NCBI RefSeq assembly: GCF_014651715.1
Contig: NZ_BMXK01000011.1
Location: 101,162 to 165,161, forward strand
Direction: 5' to 3'
Length of the DNA stretch: 64,000 bases
From: Zhihengliuella salsuginis
Lineage (GTDB): Bacteria; Actinomycetota; Actinomycetes; Actinomycetales; Micrococcaceae
Below, piece after piece: positions 8,069-17,226 of the stretch. The first letter of the stretch is position 1. The number at the start of each line of letters is the position of its first letter. A program made the translations under genes and the position numbers. A model generated the notes under the pieces. It was not told where the DNA came from. It did no database searches and saw only the letters and a list, made by a program, of their open reading frames with translations.

Positions 8069-9428
8069 GCTCCGCACCGCACCGGTGTCGCGCCGCAATA
8101 CGGAGCTGTGGCTGCTCATCCTGGCGATGGTTGTCGCAGTCGGCGCCGGCTACCTGGCCGGACTGAGCAACCCGGAGGGGCTGTCCCCCGAGTTCGCGAA
8201 GCAGGGGGCCGTGCTCTGCGCCCTGGCCCTCGGCATGCACATCGTGCTGCGCATCTGGGCGAAATATGCCGATCCGATCATCCTTCCGTGCGTCGTGGCG
8301 CTGAACGGCATCGGGGTCGCGATGATCCACCGGCTGGACATCACCACGGGAGACACGGCCGCCACCCGCCAGCTGCTCTGGACGGGCGTGGCGATGGCGG
8401 CCGCGATGGCCGTCATCTGGGCCATCCGCGACCACCGGATGCTGCGCCGGGCGACCTACATCTTCCTGATGATCTCCGGCGTGCTGATGGTCCTCCCCCT
8501 CATCCCCGGACTCGGCGTGGAGATCAACGGCGCCCGCATCTGGGTTCGACTGGCCGGCATGTCCTTCCAGCCGGGCGAGCTCGCCAAGATCACGCTGTCG
8601 ATCTTCTTCGCGGGCTACCTCTCCAGCAATCGCGACCTCATCCTGCTGGCCGGGCGCAAGATCGGTCCCCTGCAGCTTCCGCGCGTCCGCGACATGGCGC
8701 CCATGATCCTTGCCTGGGGCCTGAGCATCGGCATCCTGATCCTGCAGCGGGACCTGGGCTCCGCGATCCTGTTCTTCGGCCTGTTCATGGCCATGATCTA
8801 CGTGGCCACGGCGCGCATCAGTTGGATCGTCATCGGCCTCGGCCTCGTCGCCGTCGGCGGGCTGCTCGCGGCCCAGTTCATGGGCCACGTCGAGCGGCGC
8901 ATCAACGCCTGGATCCACGCGTTCGACCCCGAGGTGATCAACGCCCAGTACGGATCCCACCAGATCGTCCAGGGCATGTTCGGCCTGGCGAACGGCGGAC
9001 TCTTCGGGACAGGTTTCGGCAATGGTCGCCCGGACTTGGTCCCATATGCCAATTCCGACATGATTGTCACAGCGCTCGGCGAGGAGCTCGGCCTCATCGG
9101 CGTGATCGCCGTCGTGCTGCTCTACGTCCTGCTGGTCAGCCGCGGCATCCGAGCCGCGCTGGGCACCCGCGACGCGTTCGGCAAGCTGCTCGCCTCGGGG
9201 CTCTCGTTCACGATCGGCCTGCAGTGTTTCGTGGTGATCGGCGGCGTGACGCGGCTGATCCCGCTCACGGGTCTGACCACCCCGTTCGTGGCGGCCGGCG
9301 GCTCGTCGCTGCTCGCGAACTGGATCATCATCGCGCTGCTGCTGCTGGTGTCCAACAACGCCCGCAAACCGGTCCCGAGTGCCGACCTGGCCAATGAGGT
9401 AGTCCTGAAGAAGGAGGCGAACGCATGA
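8061..9428 (+). CDS. rodA: FtsW/RodA/SpoVE-family peptidoglycan glycosyltransferase
   Basis: A 455-aa SEDS-family polytopic membrane protein with about ten TM helices. SEDS proteins polymerise lipid II with a partner class B PBP, here the next gene. Characteristic segments include SFQPGELAKI, the long extracytoplasmic loop around HQIVQGMFGLANGG, and the C-terminal PLTGLTTPFVAAGGSSLLANW. The identity as RodA rather than FtsW rests mainly on the operon context (fhaB-pstP-rodA-pbpA-pknA-pknB); FtsW is normally in the dcw cluster. It overlaps pstP upstream and pbpA downstream (ATGA). Confidence 0.93.
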   Translation: MNELRTAPVSRRNTELWLLILAMVVAVGAGYLAGLSNPEGLSPEFAKQGAVLCALALGMHIVLRIWAKYADPIILPCVVALNGIGVAMIHRLDITTGDTAATRQLLWTGVAMAAAMAVIWAIRDHRMLRRATYIFLMISGVLMVLPLIPGLGVEINGARIWVRLAGMSFQPGELAKITLSIFFAGYLSSNRDLILLAGRKIGPLQLPRVRDMAPMILAWGLSIGILILQRDLGSAILFFGLFMAMIYVATARISWIVIGLGLVAVGGLLAAQFMGHVERRINAWIHAFDPEVINAQYGSHQIVQGMFGLANGGLFGTGFGNGRPDLVPYANSDMIVTALGEELGLIGVIAVVLLYVLLVSRGIRAALGTRDAFGKLLASGLSFTIGLQCFVVIGGVTRLIPLTGLTTPFVAAGGSSLLANWIIIALLLLVSNNARKPVPSADLANEVVLKKEANA

Positions 9429-10870
9429 ATCAGGCCATCCGCAATGTATGGATCGCCGTGATCGTCTTCTTCGTCGCGATCATGGGCTCGTTGTCCTACA
9501 TCCAGTTCTTCGCGGCCGACGAGCTGAACGCCAACCCGCTGAACAAACGCCAGCTGTTCCGCGACTTCGATCTGGCCCGCGGCGCGATCCTCGTCGACGG
9601 CAACCCCATCGCCGAATCCGTGCAGACCGACGGCCAGTTCGAGTACCAGCGGATCTACAACAATCCGGAACTGTACTCCCACCTGACCGGCTTCTACTCC
9701 CTGGCACATGGATCGACCCACCTGGAGTCGTATCTCAACGACTGGCTGACCGGCCGCGGCGACAGCCAGTTCTTCAACCGCATGATGAACATCGTCTCGG
9801 GGGCCAACAACGAGGGGTCCTCCGTCGAGCTCACCATCGACGGCGAGCTGCAGCGCGAGATCTACAACCTCCTGCCCGACGGCGTCCAGATCAGCGCGAT
9901 CGTCACCGATGTGAAGACCGGCGACATCAAGGCCATGGTCTCCAAGCCGTCCTACGACACCAACGAGCTCGCGGTGCACAGCACCTCGGAGGCGACGGCC
10001 AACATGGATGCTCTCCTCGAGCGTGCCGGCCTGAGCCCGTACGTGAACCCCGCGATCGGCCACTTGAGCGCGCCGGGGTCGACCTTCAAAATCCTCGACG
10101 TCGTCGCGGCCCTCGAATCGGGCGAGTACGACCTCGAGACCGAGATCGACAACCCGCAGTCCGTGACCCTGCCGGGTACGTCGACCCCGCTGACCAACTT
10201 CGATCAGGGCATCTGCACCCAGCAGGAGAAGGCCAAGCTCTCCTTTATCATCGCGCAGAGCTGCAATACCCCCTTCGTGGAGATCTCCCAGAAGGTCGGA
10301 GCCGAAGCCCTCGAGGACGTCGCCGCGCGCTTCGGCTTCGGCGAGCGGGTGGAGATCCCGCAGCGCAGCGCTGCTTCGGTTTTCCCCAGCGATCTCGATC
10401 CCGCCGCCCTGGCACAGTCGTCCATCGGCGAGCGGGATGTGAAGGCGACCGCGCTCCAGATGAACATGGTCGCGATGGGTATCGCCAACGACGGGGTGAT
10501 CATGAAGCCGAACCTCGTCGAGGAGATCATCGCCCCCGACCTCAAGGTGCTGGAGCGCCCGGAGCCGGAGGAGTTCAGCACGGCGACGAGCAAGGAGGTC
10601 GCCGACCAGGTGGCCGAACTGATGCGCGAGCCGCTGAAGGGCGGCACCGCGGCAGCAGCCCAGGTCCCGGGGCTGGAGATCGCGGCGAAGACCGGTACGG
10701 CCACGCTCGGCGACACCGGACTGGTGAATTCCTGGATCACCGGGTTCGCGCCGGTGGACGACCCCCAGTACGCGGTGACGATCGTCGCCGAGAAAATTGA
10801 CTACGAGACCGGCCACACATTGACCAGTCCCAACATGAAGAAGATCCTAGAGGCGGTGTTCAACAAGTGA
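9425..10870 (+). CDS. pbpA: Class B penicillin-binding protein (PbpA type)
   Basis: A 481-aa bitopic transpeptidase that should crosslink the glycan made by RodA. A short cytoplasmic tail and TM helix (about residues 10-32) precede a non-catalytic domain and the transpeptidase domain. The SXXK motif is in SAPGSTFK with the catalytic Ser, SCN follows in [10 protein letters not shown], and the third motif is KTGT in AAKTGTATL. The length suits mycobacterial PbpA. Its ATG overlaps the rodA stop and its stop overlaps the following kinase start (GTGA), so the whole set is translationally coupled. Confidence 0.94.
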   Translation: MNQAIRNVWIAVIVFFVAIMGSLSYIQFFAADELNANPLNKRQLFRDFDLARGAILVDGNPIAESVQTDGQFEYQRIYNNPELYSHLTGFYSLAHGSTHLESYLNDWLTGRGDSQFFNRMMNIVSGANNEGSSVELTIDGELQREIYNLLPDGVQISAIVTDVKTGDIKAMVSKPSYDTNELAVHSTSEATANMDALLERAGLSPYVNPAIGHLSAPGSTFKILDVVAALESGEYDLETEIDNPQSVTLPGTSTPLTNFDQGICTQQEKAKLSFIIAQSCNTPFVEISQKVGAEALEDVAARFGFGERVEIPQRSAASVFPSDLDPAALAQSSIGERDVKATALQMNMVAMGIANDGVIMKPNLVEEIIAPDLKVLERPEPEEFSTATSKEVADQVAELMREPLKGGTAAAAQVPGLEIAAKTGTATLGDTGLVNSWITGFAPVDDPQYAVTIVAEKIDYETGHTLTSPNMKKILEAVFNK

Positions 10871-12657
10871 GGCCTACATCGGGTATCACCCTGGGCGGTC
10901 GGTTCAAGCTGACGGACCGGATCGCCATCGGCGGCATGGGCGAGGTGTGGAAGGCCCAGGATCTCGTGCTCGGCCGCATGGTCGCCATCAAGATCCTCAA
11001 AGAGGAGTACACCGGTGATCCCGGCTTCCTCAAGCGCTTCCGCGCCGAGGCCCGCCACACCGCCCTGCTGAACCACAACGGGGTCGCTTCTGTCTTCGAC
11101 TACGGCGAGGAGGAGGGATCGGCCTACCTCGTCATGGAGCTCGTGCCGGGGCGCCCGCTCTCGGCGATCATCGAGCGCGAGCGCGTGCTCAACGCCGACC
11201 GCACGCTGTCCATCGTCGCGCAGACCGCCCGCGCGCTGGCGGCCGCGCACGAGCTCGGACTGGTGCACCGCGACGTCAAGCCCGGCAACATCCTCATCCT
11301 GCCCGACGGCCGGGTGAAGATCACCGACTTCGGCATCGCACGCCTGGCCGACCAGGTTCCGCTCACCGCCACGGGCCAGGTCATGGGCACGGCGCAGTAC
11401 CTTTCGCCCGAGCAGGCCACGGGCCAGCAGGCGACGGGGTCGTCGGACGTCTACTCGCTCGGGGTCATCGGCTACGAGTGCCTCGCCGGACGCCGGCCGT
11501 TCTCCGGCGAATCGCAGATCGCCATCGCGCTCGCCCAGGTCAACGACACTCCCCCGCCGCTGCCGGACACCGTCGACCCCCATGTGCGCGCCCTGATGAT
11601 GTCCATGCTGGCCAAGGACCCCGGAGACCGCCCCGCCAACGCCACCAAGCTGGCCGAGGCAGCCGAGGCCCTGCGGGCGAACAACCCGCGCGCCGCCGAG
11701 ACCGCCGTCCCGGGCATGCTTCTCTTCTCCGCGGGCACAGCCGCAACGCAGATGATCCGGCCGGACTCGACCCCCACGCAGGCCCAGACGGTAGCCGGGA
11801 CGAACACGTCGTCGCTGCCCGTCGTCGGCACGGAGAAGGACGACGACTTCGCGTCCGTCGTCGGCGCCAGCCGCGACTGGACCCCCGGTGACGAGGAGGA
11901 CGGGGACGGTTCGAAGCCGCTGGCGCGCGGTCGCCGCAGCCCGTGGACGTGGCCGCTCGTGGCCCTGCTCGTGCTGGTCGTCTTCGCACTCCTCGGTGCC
12001 TGGTTGTTTCCCCTTCTGACCGGGAACGACGACGATCCGGAACCTTCCGCATCGCCGTCGACCTCTGCCTCGTCGTCACCCTCGGAATCGTTATCCGAAT
12101 CGGAGACCCCCTCCGACACCCCGACTCCGACCGAGACGGAAACCGAGACCCAGACCGAGGAACCCGAACCGGAGACCGCCACCATCCGTGAGAACTCGTA
12201 CCTGGGCCAGCAGCTGGAGGCCGTGATGGGCCAGCTGGAGGAACTCGGATTCGAGGTCGACCCGCAGGGCGAGACCAACGAGGAGTACGCCGAGAACACC
12301 GTATTCGCGGTGTCCCCGAACGGCGAGCAGCAACTCGGGACCACGATCCTCGTCCGCTATGCGGTGGCTCCCGAGCAGCCGAACATGGTCACGATCCCCA
12401 ACGGCCTCGTGGGGCAGACCGAAGCCGAGGTCCGGTCCGCGCTCGACAATGCCGGCCTCGTGCCGGTTCACGGCGGAACCGTCGCCTCCGACGAGCCGGC
12501 CGGAACGGTCGTCTCCGTGACGCCCTCGAGCGGTCAGTCCGTCGAGGAGGACTCCGACGTGGCCTACACGGTCTCCGAGGGACCGCAGCAGCCGACGGGT
12601 TCGCCGACCCCCGAGACGGCCCCCGAACCCACCCCGACCGCGTCCCCCGCCAGCTAG
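10867..12657 (+). CDS. pknA: Transmembrane Ser/Thr protein kinase with two PASTA repeats (PknA position)
   Basis: A 596-aa membrane kinase. The kinase domain (about residues 8-270) shows the Gly loop [10 protein letters not shown], the catalytic Lys in [18 protein letters not shown] and DFGIARL. A juxtamembrane region leads to a TM helix (about 358-380), then an acidic Ser/Thr/Glu-rich spacer and two PASTA-like repeats (about 438-575). The product sits where PknA sits in mycobacteria, but mycobacterial PknA lacks PASTA domains, so this is a PknB-like paralogue in the PknA slot. The symbol therefore follows position, not domain content. GTG start overlaps the pbpA stop. Confidence 0.88.
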   Translation: MRPTSGITLGGRFKLTDRIAIGGMGEVWKAQDLVLGRMVAIKILKEEYTGDPGFLKRFRAEARHTALLNHNGVASVFDYGEEEGSAYLVMELVPGRPLSAIIERERVLNADRTLSIVAQTARALAAAHELGLVHRDVKPGNILILPDGRVKITDFGIARLADQVPLTATGQVMGTAQYLSPEQATGQQATGSSDVYSLGVIGYECLAGRRPFSGESQIAIALAQVNDTPPPLPDTVDPHVRALMMSMLAKDPGDRPANATKLAEAAEALRANNPRAAETAVPGMLLFSAGTAATQMIRPDSTPTQAQTVAGTNTSSLPVVGTEKDDDFASVVGASRDWTPGDEEDGDGSKPLARGRRSPWTWPLVALLVLVVFALLGAWLFPLLTGNDDDPEPSASPSTSASSSPSESLSESETPSDTPTPTETETETQTEEPEPETATIRENSYLGQQLEAVMGQLEELGFEVDPQGETNEEYAENTVFAVSPNGEQQLGTTILVRYAVAPEQPNMVTIPNGLVGQTEAEVRSALDNAGLVPVHGGTVASDEPAGTVVSVTPSSGQSVEEDSDVAYTVSEGPQQPTGSPTPETAPEPTPTASPAS

Positions 12658-14724
12658 ATGTCAGCCCCCAGAATCCTCGACGACCGCTATGAGCTGGGCG
12701 CCCTCATCGGACGCGGCGGCATGGCCGACGTGCACCGCGGCCACGACATCCGCCTCGGCCGCGAAGTCGCCATCAAGCTGCTGCGCCGCGACCTCGCACG
12801 GGACCCCATGTTCCAGACCCGCTTCCGCCGGGAGGCCCAGGCGGTCGCAGGGCTGAACCACCCCGCGATCGTCTCGGTCTACGACACCGGCGACGAGCAG
12901 CTCGGCCCGGATTCGGAGACGGCCAGCGGGCTCAAGGTGCCCTTCATCGTCATGGAGTACATCGACGGCCGCACCCTCCGGGACCTCCTCGAAGCGGGGG
13001 AACTCTCGGTCGATCAGGCCGTCGACTACACGCTCGGCGTCCTCTCCGCGCTCACCTACAGCCACCGCATGTCGATCGTCCACCGGGACATCAAGCCCGC
13101 GAACGTCATGGTGACCACCGAGGGCAGCATCAAGGTCATGGACTTCGGCATCGCCCGGGCCCTTGCCGATGCTGCGGCGACGATGACGCAGACGCAGGCC
13201 GTCGTCGGGACCGCCCAGTACCTCTCCCCCGAGCAGGCGCGCGGCGAGACCGTCGACGTGCGCAGCGACCTCTACTCAGCCGGTTGCCTGCTCTTCGAGC
13301 TGCTCACGGGCCGGCCGCCGTTCGTCGGCGATTCCGCCGTCTCCGTCGCCTACCAGCACGTCGGCGAGGACGCCCCCGCGCCCAGCACGCTGCACGACGA
13401 CGTCCCGTCCACCTTCGACTCGGTCGTCGCCAAGGCGCTCCGGAAGGACCGCGAGGACCGCTTCCAGGACGCGGCCGCCTTCGCCCACGCGCTGCGCGAG
13501 GCCCGCGACGGCGTCCCGTACACGGACTCCCCCGCGGACGTCCCGACGCAGCTCATCGGCGCGGCCGGGGCTGCGGCGTTCGCTTCGGAGGCCGGTGCCG
13601 GTGCCGGTGCCGGTCACGACGATGCCGCGACCGAGACCATCGACGTCGCGTCCGTGGACACGTCCGCGCTGCCGGCCCACCCCGTGGCCTCGACGCCGCA
13701 CGCATCGACACCGGACGAAGCCCCGCAGGAGGATCACGTACTCGCCACCGGGACCCACGTGCGCGAGCGGTCCTCCCAGGAGAAACGGCATCGCCGCGCC
13801 TGGATCACGGTCTTCATCCTGGTGGCGCTGCTCGTCGTCGGCGGCGGCGGCTGGTTCGTGTGGAACTGGACCCAGCAGGTCCAGGCGGAGAACGCCCAGG
13901 TAGTCATCCCCGCGGTGGAAGGCATGACGCAGACGGAGGCCGAGAACGCCCTGCTCGCCGAGGGCCTGCGGGTCGCGGAGATCGACGAGGAGTACAGCGA
14001 CGACATCGAATCGGGCCTGGCCATCGGCACCCGCCCCGGGGAGGGCGAGAGCATCCGGGTGGACTCCGCCGTCTCCCTGATCATCTCGCAGGGCCCCTCC
14101 TCGGTGACGCTCCCCGATCTGGAGGGCGCCACCGAGTCGAGCGCGCGGGCGACCCTCGAGGAACTCGGGCTGGAAGTCGGCACCGACATGACCACGGAGA
14201 ACAGCGCCACGGTGGCCGCCGACCGCGTCATCAAGACGAACCCGGGCGCGGACGAGACCGTCGCCGCCGGAAGCACGGTGGAGCTGACCCTCTCGACCGG
14301 CCTGGTAACCGTTCCGGACCTCATCAACGACGGCCTGACAGAGGACGAGGCCGCGGAACTGCTGGGCGACCCGGCTGTGGGACTGACCATCGGAGAGGTC
14401 ACCACGGAGGAGAACTCCGTGGTGACACCGGGCGAGATCATCGGCCAGTCCCCCGGGCCCGGCTCGGACATCGCCCAGAACGGCGAGGTCGACATCACGA
14501 TCGCAGTCGCACCCCCGGAGCCGGAACCGGAACCGGAGCCGGAACCCACACCGACACCGACACCGACGCCGACGCCGACGCCCGACGAGTCCGAGGACGC
14601 CAGTTCCGACGAGCCGAGCGAAACACCGACGACCGACGAATCCCCTAGTGAAAGCACGGAACCAACCGAATCGTCGCCGGGGAACGGCGACGGCAACGGC
14701 GACGGGCTCGGTCTCCTAGGGTGA
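12658..14724 (+). CDS. pknB: Transmembrane Ser/Thr protein kinase with PASTA repeats (PknB type)
   Basis: A 688-aa sensor kinase. The kinase domain (about residues 10-275) has IGRGGMADVHRG, the Lys in EVAIKLL, HRDIKPANVM and DFGIARAL. One TM helix (about 382-405, VFILVALLVVGGGGWFVW) is followed by three extracellular PASTA repeats (starting near 415, 482 and 550), which bind muropeptides in PknB homologues. The C-terminus is a low-complexity tail of Glu-Pro then Thr-Pro repeats. The ATG follows the previous stop directly (TAG-ATG). It is the last gene of the operon and its 3' end overlaps the convergent pabA by 9 bases. Confidence 0.95.
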   Translation: MSAPRILDDRYELGALIGRGGMADVHRGHDIRLGREVAIKLLRRDLARDPMFQTRFRREAQAVAGLNHPAIVSVYDTGDEQLGPDSETASGLKVPFIVMEYIDGRTLRDLLEAGELSVDQAVDYTLGVLSALTYSHRMSIVHRDIKPANVMVTTEGSIKVMDFGIARALADAAATMTQTQAVVGTAQYLSPEQARGETVDVRSDLYSAGCLLFELLTGRPPFVGDSAVSVAYQHVGEDAPAPSTLHDDVPSTFDSVVAKALRKDREDRFQDAAAFAHALREARDGVPYTDSPADVPTQLIGAAGAAAFASEAGAGAGAGHDDAATETIDVASVDTSALPAHPVASTPHASTPDEAPQEDHVLATGTHVRERSSQEKRHRRAWITVFILVALLVVGGGGWFVWNWTQQVQAENAQVVIPAVEGMTQTEAENALLAEGLRVAEIDEEYSDDIESGLAIGTRPGEGESIRVDSAVSLIISQGPSSVTLPDLEGATESSARATLEELGLEVGTDMTTENSATVAADRVIKTNPGADETVAAGSTVELTLSTGLVTVPDLINDGLTEDEAAELLGDPAVGLTIGEVTTEENSVVTPGEIIGQSPGPGSDIAQNGEVDITIAVAPPEPEPEPEPEPTPTPTPTPTPTPDESEDASSDEPSETPTTDESPSESTEPTESSPGNGDGNGDGLGLLG
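14519..14580 (+). repeat. Short tandem repeats encoding (EP)n(TP)n
   Basis: Hexamer repeats of the GAGCCG / ACGCCG type, in frame within pknB, encode alternating Glu-Pro and then Thr-Pro after the last PASTA domain. Such tracts are prone to slippage and probably form an extended wall-spanning tail. Confidence 0.8.
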
Positions 14725-15378
14725 CGAGCTGATCAGCGGGCTGAGCGTCGACGCCCGCTGCGCTGCCCCGGCGACGCCGAGCGACTCGAGCCAGTTGCCG
14801 AGCATCAGGTAGCCGCCCTCGGTCAGCACCGACTCGGGGTGGAACTGCACCCCCCACAAGGGAGCTGACTTGTGAGCCAGGCCCATCACGGTGCCTCCTG
14901 GTGCCGCCTCGTTCGGCGCGGTCCAGGCCGTGATGCGCAGGACGTCCGGGATCGACTGCCGCACCGCGGCCAGCGAATGGTACCGCGTTGCCGTGAAGGG
15001 GCTGGGCAGGTCGGCGAAGACGCCCGTCCCGTCGTGCTCGACCAGCGACGTCTTGCCGTGCATGAGCTCCTCGGCGTGCGTGACAGTGCCGCCGAACGCC
15101 TCGGCCAGCGCCTGCTCGCCCAGGCACACGCCCAGCATCGGCTTCTTCTCCTCGCCGCACCAGCGGATCATCTCGATGCACACGCCGGCCCCGGCCGGGT
15201 CGCCCGGCCCCGGGGAGACCAGCACGCCGTCGCGCGCGCCGGCGAGCTCGACGGCCTCGGCGAGCGTTACGTCGTCGTTCCTGACGACCGTCGTCTCGGC
15301 GCCCAGCTCCTGCAGGTAGCCCACGAGCGTGTAGACGAACGAGTCGTAGTTGTCGATCACCAGAATGCGGGCGGTCAT
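14716..15378 (-). CDS. pabA: Anthranilate/aminodeoxychorismate synthase component II (glutamine amidotransferase)
   Basis: A 220-aa class I glutamine amidotransferase that supplies ammonia for p-aminobenzoate (folate) or anthranilate (tryptophan) synthesis. It shows the N-terminal VIDNYDSFVYT, the oxyanion region SPGPGDP, the nucleophile Cys in GVCLGEQAL, HGKTS, and the catalytic His/Glu in GVQFHPESVLT. The residue after GVCLG is Glu, where many TrpG/PabA proteins have His. No component I gene is adjacent, and in actinobacteria the copy at this locus (near pknB and crgA) is often annotated as the PabA/TrpG protein. Its ATG overlaps the stop of the small membrane protein upstream. Confidence 0.9.
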   Translation of the reverse strand: MTARILVIDNYDSFVYTLVGYLQELGAETTVVRNDDVTLAEAVELAGARDGVLVSPGPGDPAGAGVCIEMIRWCGEEKKPMLGVCLGEQALAEAFGGTVTHAEELMHGKTSLVEHDGTGVFADLPSPFTATRYHSLAAVRQSIPDVLRITAWTAPNEAAPGGTVMGLAHKSAPLWGVQFHPESVLTEGGYLMLGNWLESLGVAGAAQRASTLSPLISSSP

Positions 15379-15545
15379 CGCGTCACCAAGCCAATCGTCG
15401 ACTGAGTCCACAGGCTCAGCTGGTCGCTGACCCACGGAAAGACATACATCATCAGCAACAGTATGATCCCGGCGACCAGAACAAGCGAAATGAGTAGCCG
15501 GACCCACAGGGGCCCCGGCAGCGCTCTGAACATCCACGCGTACAT
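15375..15545 (-). CDS. Small membrane protein between the sortase and pabA
   Basis: A 56-aa ORF (MYAWMFRALPGPLWVRLL...IGLVTR). It has a strong ribosome-binding site AGGAGG 5 bases before the ATG and one hydrophobic helix (about residues 17-36). Its stop overlaps the pabA ATG (ATGA) and its start is 10 bases after the sortase stop, so it lies within a sortase-pabA operon. I recall small hypothetical proteins at this position in actinobacteria, but I cannot assign a function. The codon use and spacing make it a likely real gene. Confidence 0.78.
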   Translation of the reverse strand: MYAWMFRALPGPLWVRLLISLVLVAGIILLLMMYVFPWVSDQLSLWTQSTIGLVTR

Positions 15546-15554
15546 CGCGGCCTC

Positions 15555-16403
15555 CTAGTTCCTGGTGTTCTGGTAGGCGGACAGGATGGCATCCTGCGGC
15601 CCCGCATCTGCGGGGCGGAACGATTCGAGCTCCGCGTACGCGATGATGCGCTCGCGCGTCGTGTAGAGCGGGTGGCAGCTGGTCATCGTCAGGACGGAGG
15701 CGCTCGGTTCGGCGCCCGCCTGGCGGGGGACCGGGGCCAGCACGTCGACCTGGGACGGCGCGACGATCTCGGTTCCCGTGTATCGGTACTGGTAGAACCC
15801 CTCGCGCGTCTGGACGTAGACGCGGTCCCCGTCGCGCAGCTTGTCGATGTTGTAGAAGACCTGGCCGTGCGTCTGCCGGTGCGCGGCGACCGCGAAGTTG
15901 CCCGGCTCGCCCGGAAGCTGCGTCTCGGGGTAGTGGCCGATGCCCAGGTTGTTCAGCACGTCCAGTCCGACGCCGGACGTCACGGGTCGCACCCAGTCGT
16001 CGCCGAAACGCGGGACGTACATGAGCGCGAACGTCCCGGGATCGGTCAGCGAGGCCGCCGGAGGAGACCCGAACTCGTCGGCGTCCTCCGCGGCCTGGTC
16101 CCCCGCGTCCCGGGCGTCGGAGCCGATCCCCCCGGGGCCGGCGTCCACGTCGGGCGCCCCGAAGGTTTCGACGAGCGCCGACGTCGCCTCGTCCTGGGAG
16201 CGGTCCGCTTCCAGGTTGGTCCACCAGAGCTCCCACGCGACGAACAGGAGCACGAGCAGGCCCACCGTGATGAGTAGCTCGCCGATCACACCGACGACGG
16301 CGGCCCCGCGCGACGGACGACGGCGCCCCTGCCTCCGCCGGCGAGGTTCGACCGCGCCGGCGTCGAGCATGGCATCCAGGGACCCGTCGGGCGGTGCAGA
16401 CAC
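15555..16403 (-). CDS. Class E sortase
   Basis: A 282-aa membrane-bound transpeptidase that anchors surface proteins to peptidoglycan. It has a cytosolic Arg-rich N-terminus, one TM helix (about residues 38-60), an acidic linker, and the sortase domain (about 125-280). The catalytic His lies in AAHRQTHG, the Cys in TMTSCHP, and the Arg in TTRERI. The GTG start (VSAPPDGS) follows the annotated family pattern. Class E sortases usually recognise LAXTG-type motifs; no substrate with such a C-terminal signal was seen in this window. It is divergent from crgA and leads a small operon with the 56-aa protein and pabA. Confidence 0.92.
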   Translation of the reverse strand: MSAPPDGSLDAMLDAGAVEPRRRRQGRRRPSRGAAVVGVIGELLITVGLLVLLFVAWELWWTNLEADRSQDEATSALVETFGAPDVDAGPGGIGSDARDAGDQAAEDADEFGSPPAASLTDPGTFALMYVPRFGDDWVRPVTSGVGLDVLNNLGIGHYPETQLPGEPGNFAVAAHRQTHGQVFYNIDKLRDGDRVYVQTREGFYQYRYTGTEIVAPSQVDVLAPVPRQAGAEPSASVLTMTSCHPLYTTRERIIAYAELESFRPADAGPQDAILSAYQNTRN

Positions 16404-16454
16404 GTTCGGCTCCTCGGTCGTTGCCGCGCACCGCTGCCGGGGACGGCGGTTCGC

Positions 16455-16460
16455 TAGTAT
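16455..16460 (+). promoter_or_regulatory. Putative -10 element for crgA
   Basis: TAGTAT matches the actinobacterial TANNNT -10. It would start transcription about 40 bases before the crgA GTG, leaving room for its AGGAG ribosome-binding site at 16498-16502. Confidence 0.5.
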
Positions 16461-16507
16461 GGTGTAACCAGAGTAACCAAGACGCGACCCACATTTCAGG
16501 AGATGCA

Positions 16508-16756
16508 GTGCCCGAATCCAAGACGCGCCGCAAGGCTCGCGCCCAGCAGGATCCGGCGGCCTCGAGTGAGCGGAAGCCCCTCCCGCTCTGGTACAAGATC
16601 GTCATGTTCGGGTCCATGATCCTCGGCCTGCTCTGGGTCGTGACGTACTACATCACCCAGGCGCTGTTCCCTATCGCCGCGGCCGGCGGCTGGAACATCA
16701 TCATCGGCTTCGGCATCGCGATGGTGGGCTTCTTCATGACGACCCGCTGGCACTAG
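16508..16756 (+). CDS. crgA: Cell division protein CrgA
   Basis: An 82-aa membrane protein of the CrgA family, which in mycobacteria and Streptomyces connects FtsZ, FtsI and other divisome members. The N-terminus PESKTRRKAR is the typical basic cytosolic segment. Two TM helices follow (about residues 28-50 and 58-78) and it ends TTRWH. I chose GTG 16508 over an upstream in-frame start because AGGAG precedes it and the length then matches CrgA. Its stop overlaps the convergent exporter stop by 3-4 bases (16753-16756). Position next to pabA and the pkn operon is conserved in actinobacteria. Confidence 0.95.
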   Translation: MPESKTRRKARAQQDPAASSERKPLPLWYKIVMFGSMILGLLWVVTYYITQALFPIAAAGGWNIIIGFGIAMVGFFMTTRWH

Positions 16757-17067
16757 TCCACGAGCTTCAACCCGACGATGCAGGCGATGAGCCCCGTGAT
16801 GAGCAGCACCTTGATCCAGCTCATCGACTCGCCGCCGAAGACCATCCCGTAGCCGACGGCCAGGGAGGCCCCGATCCCCACCCAGACCGCGTACGCGGTG
16901 CCGGTCGGGATCTCCTTCATCGCCCACGCGAGTCCGGCCATGGAGACGACGAGGCCTCCGGCGAAGACGAGCGACGGGACCAGTCTGGTGAACCCCTCCG
17001 ACTTGCCGAGGGCCACCGCCCAGACTGCCTCGAAGATCCCTGAGAGCACGAGAATGAGCCAAGACAT
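16753..17067 (-). CDS. sugE: SMR-family guanidinium exporter (Gdx/SugE type)
   Basis: A 104-aa small multidrug resistance protein with four TM helices. The N-terminus MSWLILVLSGIFEAVWA carries the conserved membrane Glu (residue 13) that couples proton import to substrate export. GTAYAVWVGIG is the TM3 signature typical of the SugE/Gdx branch, which exports guanidinium rather than bulky drugs. A guanidine-III riboswitch lies directly upstream, independently supporting the substrate. The ATG is preceded by AAGGTAGG. SMR proteins act as antiparallel dual-topology dimers; this single gene would form a homodimer. Confidence 0.93.
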   Translation of the reverse strand: MSWLILVLSGIFEAVWAVALGKSEGFTRLVPSLVFAGGLVVSMAGLAWAMKEIPTGTAYAVWVGIGASLAVGYGMVFGGESMSWIKVLLITGLIACIVGLKLVD

Positions 17068-17085
17068 GACTGCCTACCTTTCGAC

Positions 17086-17125
17086 GGCCGTCTTGTCGCC
17101 CTCCGGGTACGGCTCCCTCGTCCGG
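17086..17125 (-). ncRNA. Guanidine-III riboswitch (ykkC-III)
   Basis: Read on the - strand, the leader holds CCGGACGAGG, then GCCGTACCCGG, then GACAAGACGGC. These match in order and spacing the conserved core of the guanidine-III aptamer, an H-type pseudoknot. The 3' end is about 6 bases from the ribosome-binding site AAGGTAGG of the exporter. Ligand binding would therefore most simply control translation initiation. The downstream gene is a Gdx/SugE-type SMR exporter, the classic member of this regulon. Confidence 0.88.
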
Positions 17126-17226
17126 GGACCGCTGCCATCCGGCAGGGTCCAGCGCCAACGTAGCACCACAGCAGGCCCCGCGTCTGTGATCCCTGCCCCC
17201 ACCTCCCACGACACCAGGACTGATTC

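Noticed and set aside
14519..14580. Tandem hexamers at the end of pknB considered as a mobile or CRISPR repeat
   Set aside because: In-frame codons for Glu-Pro and Thr-Pro; a normal low-complexity protein tail.
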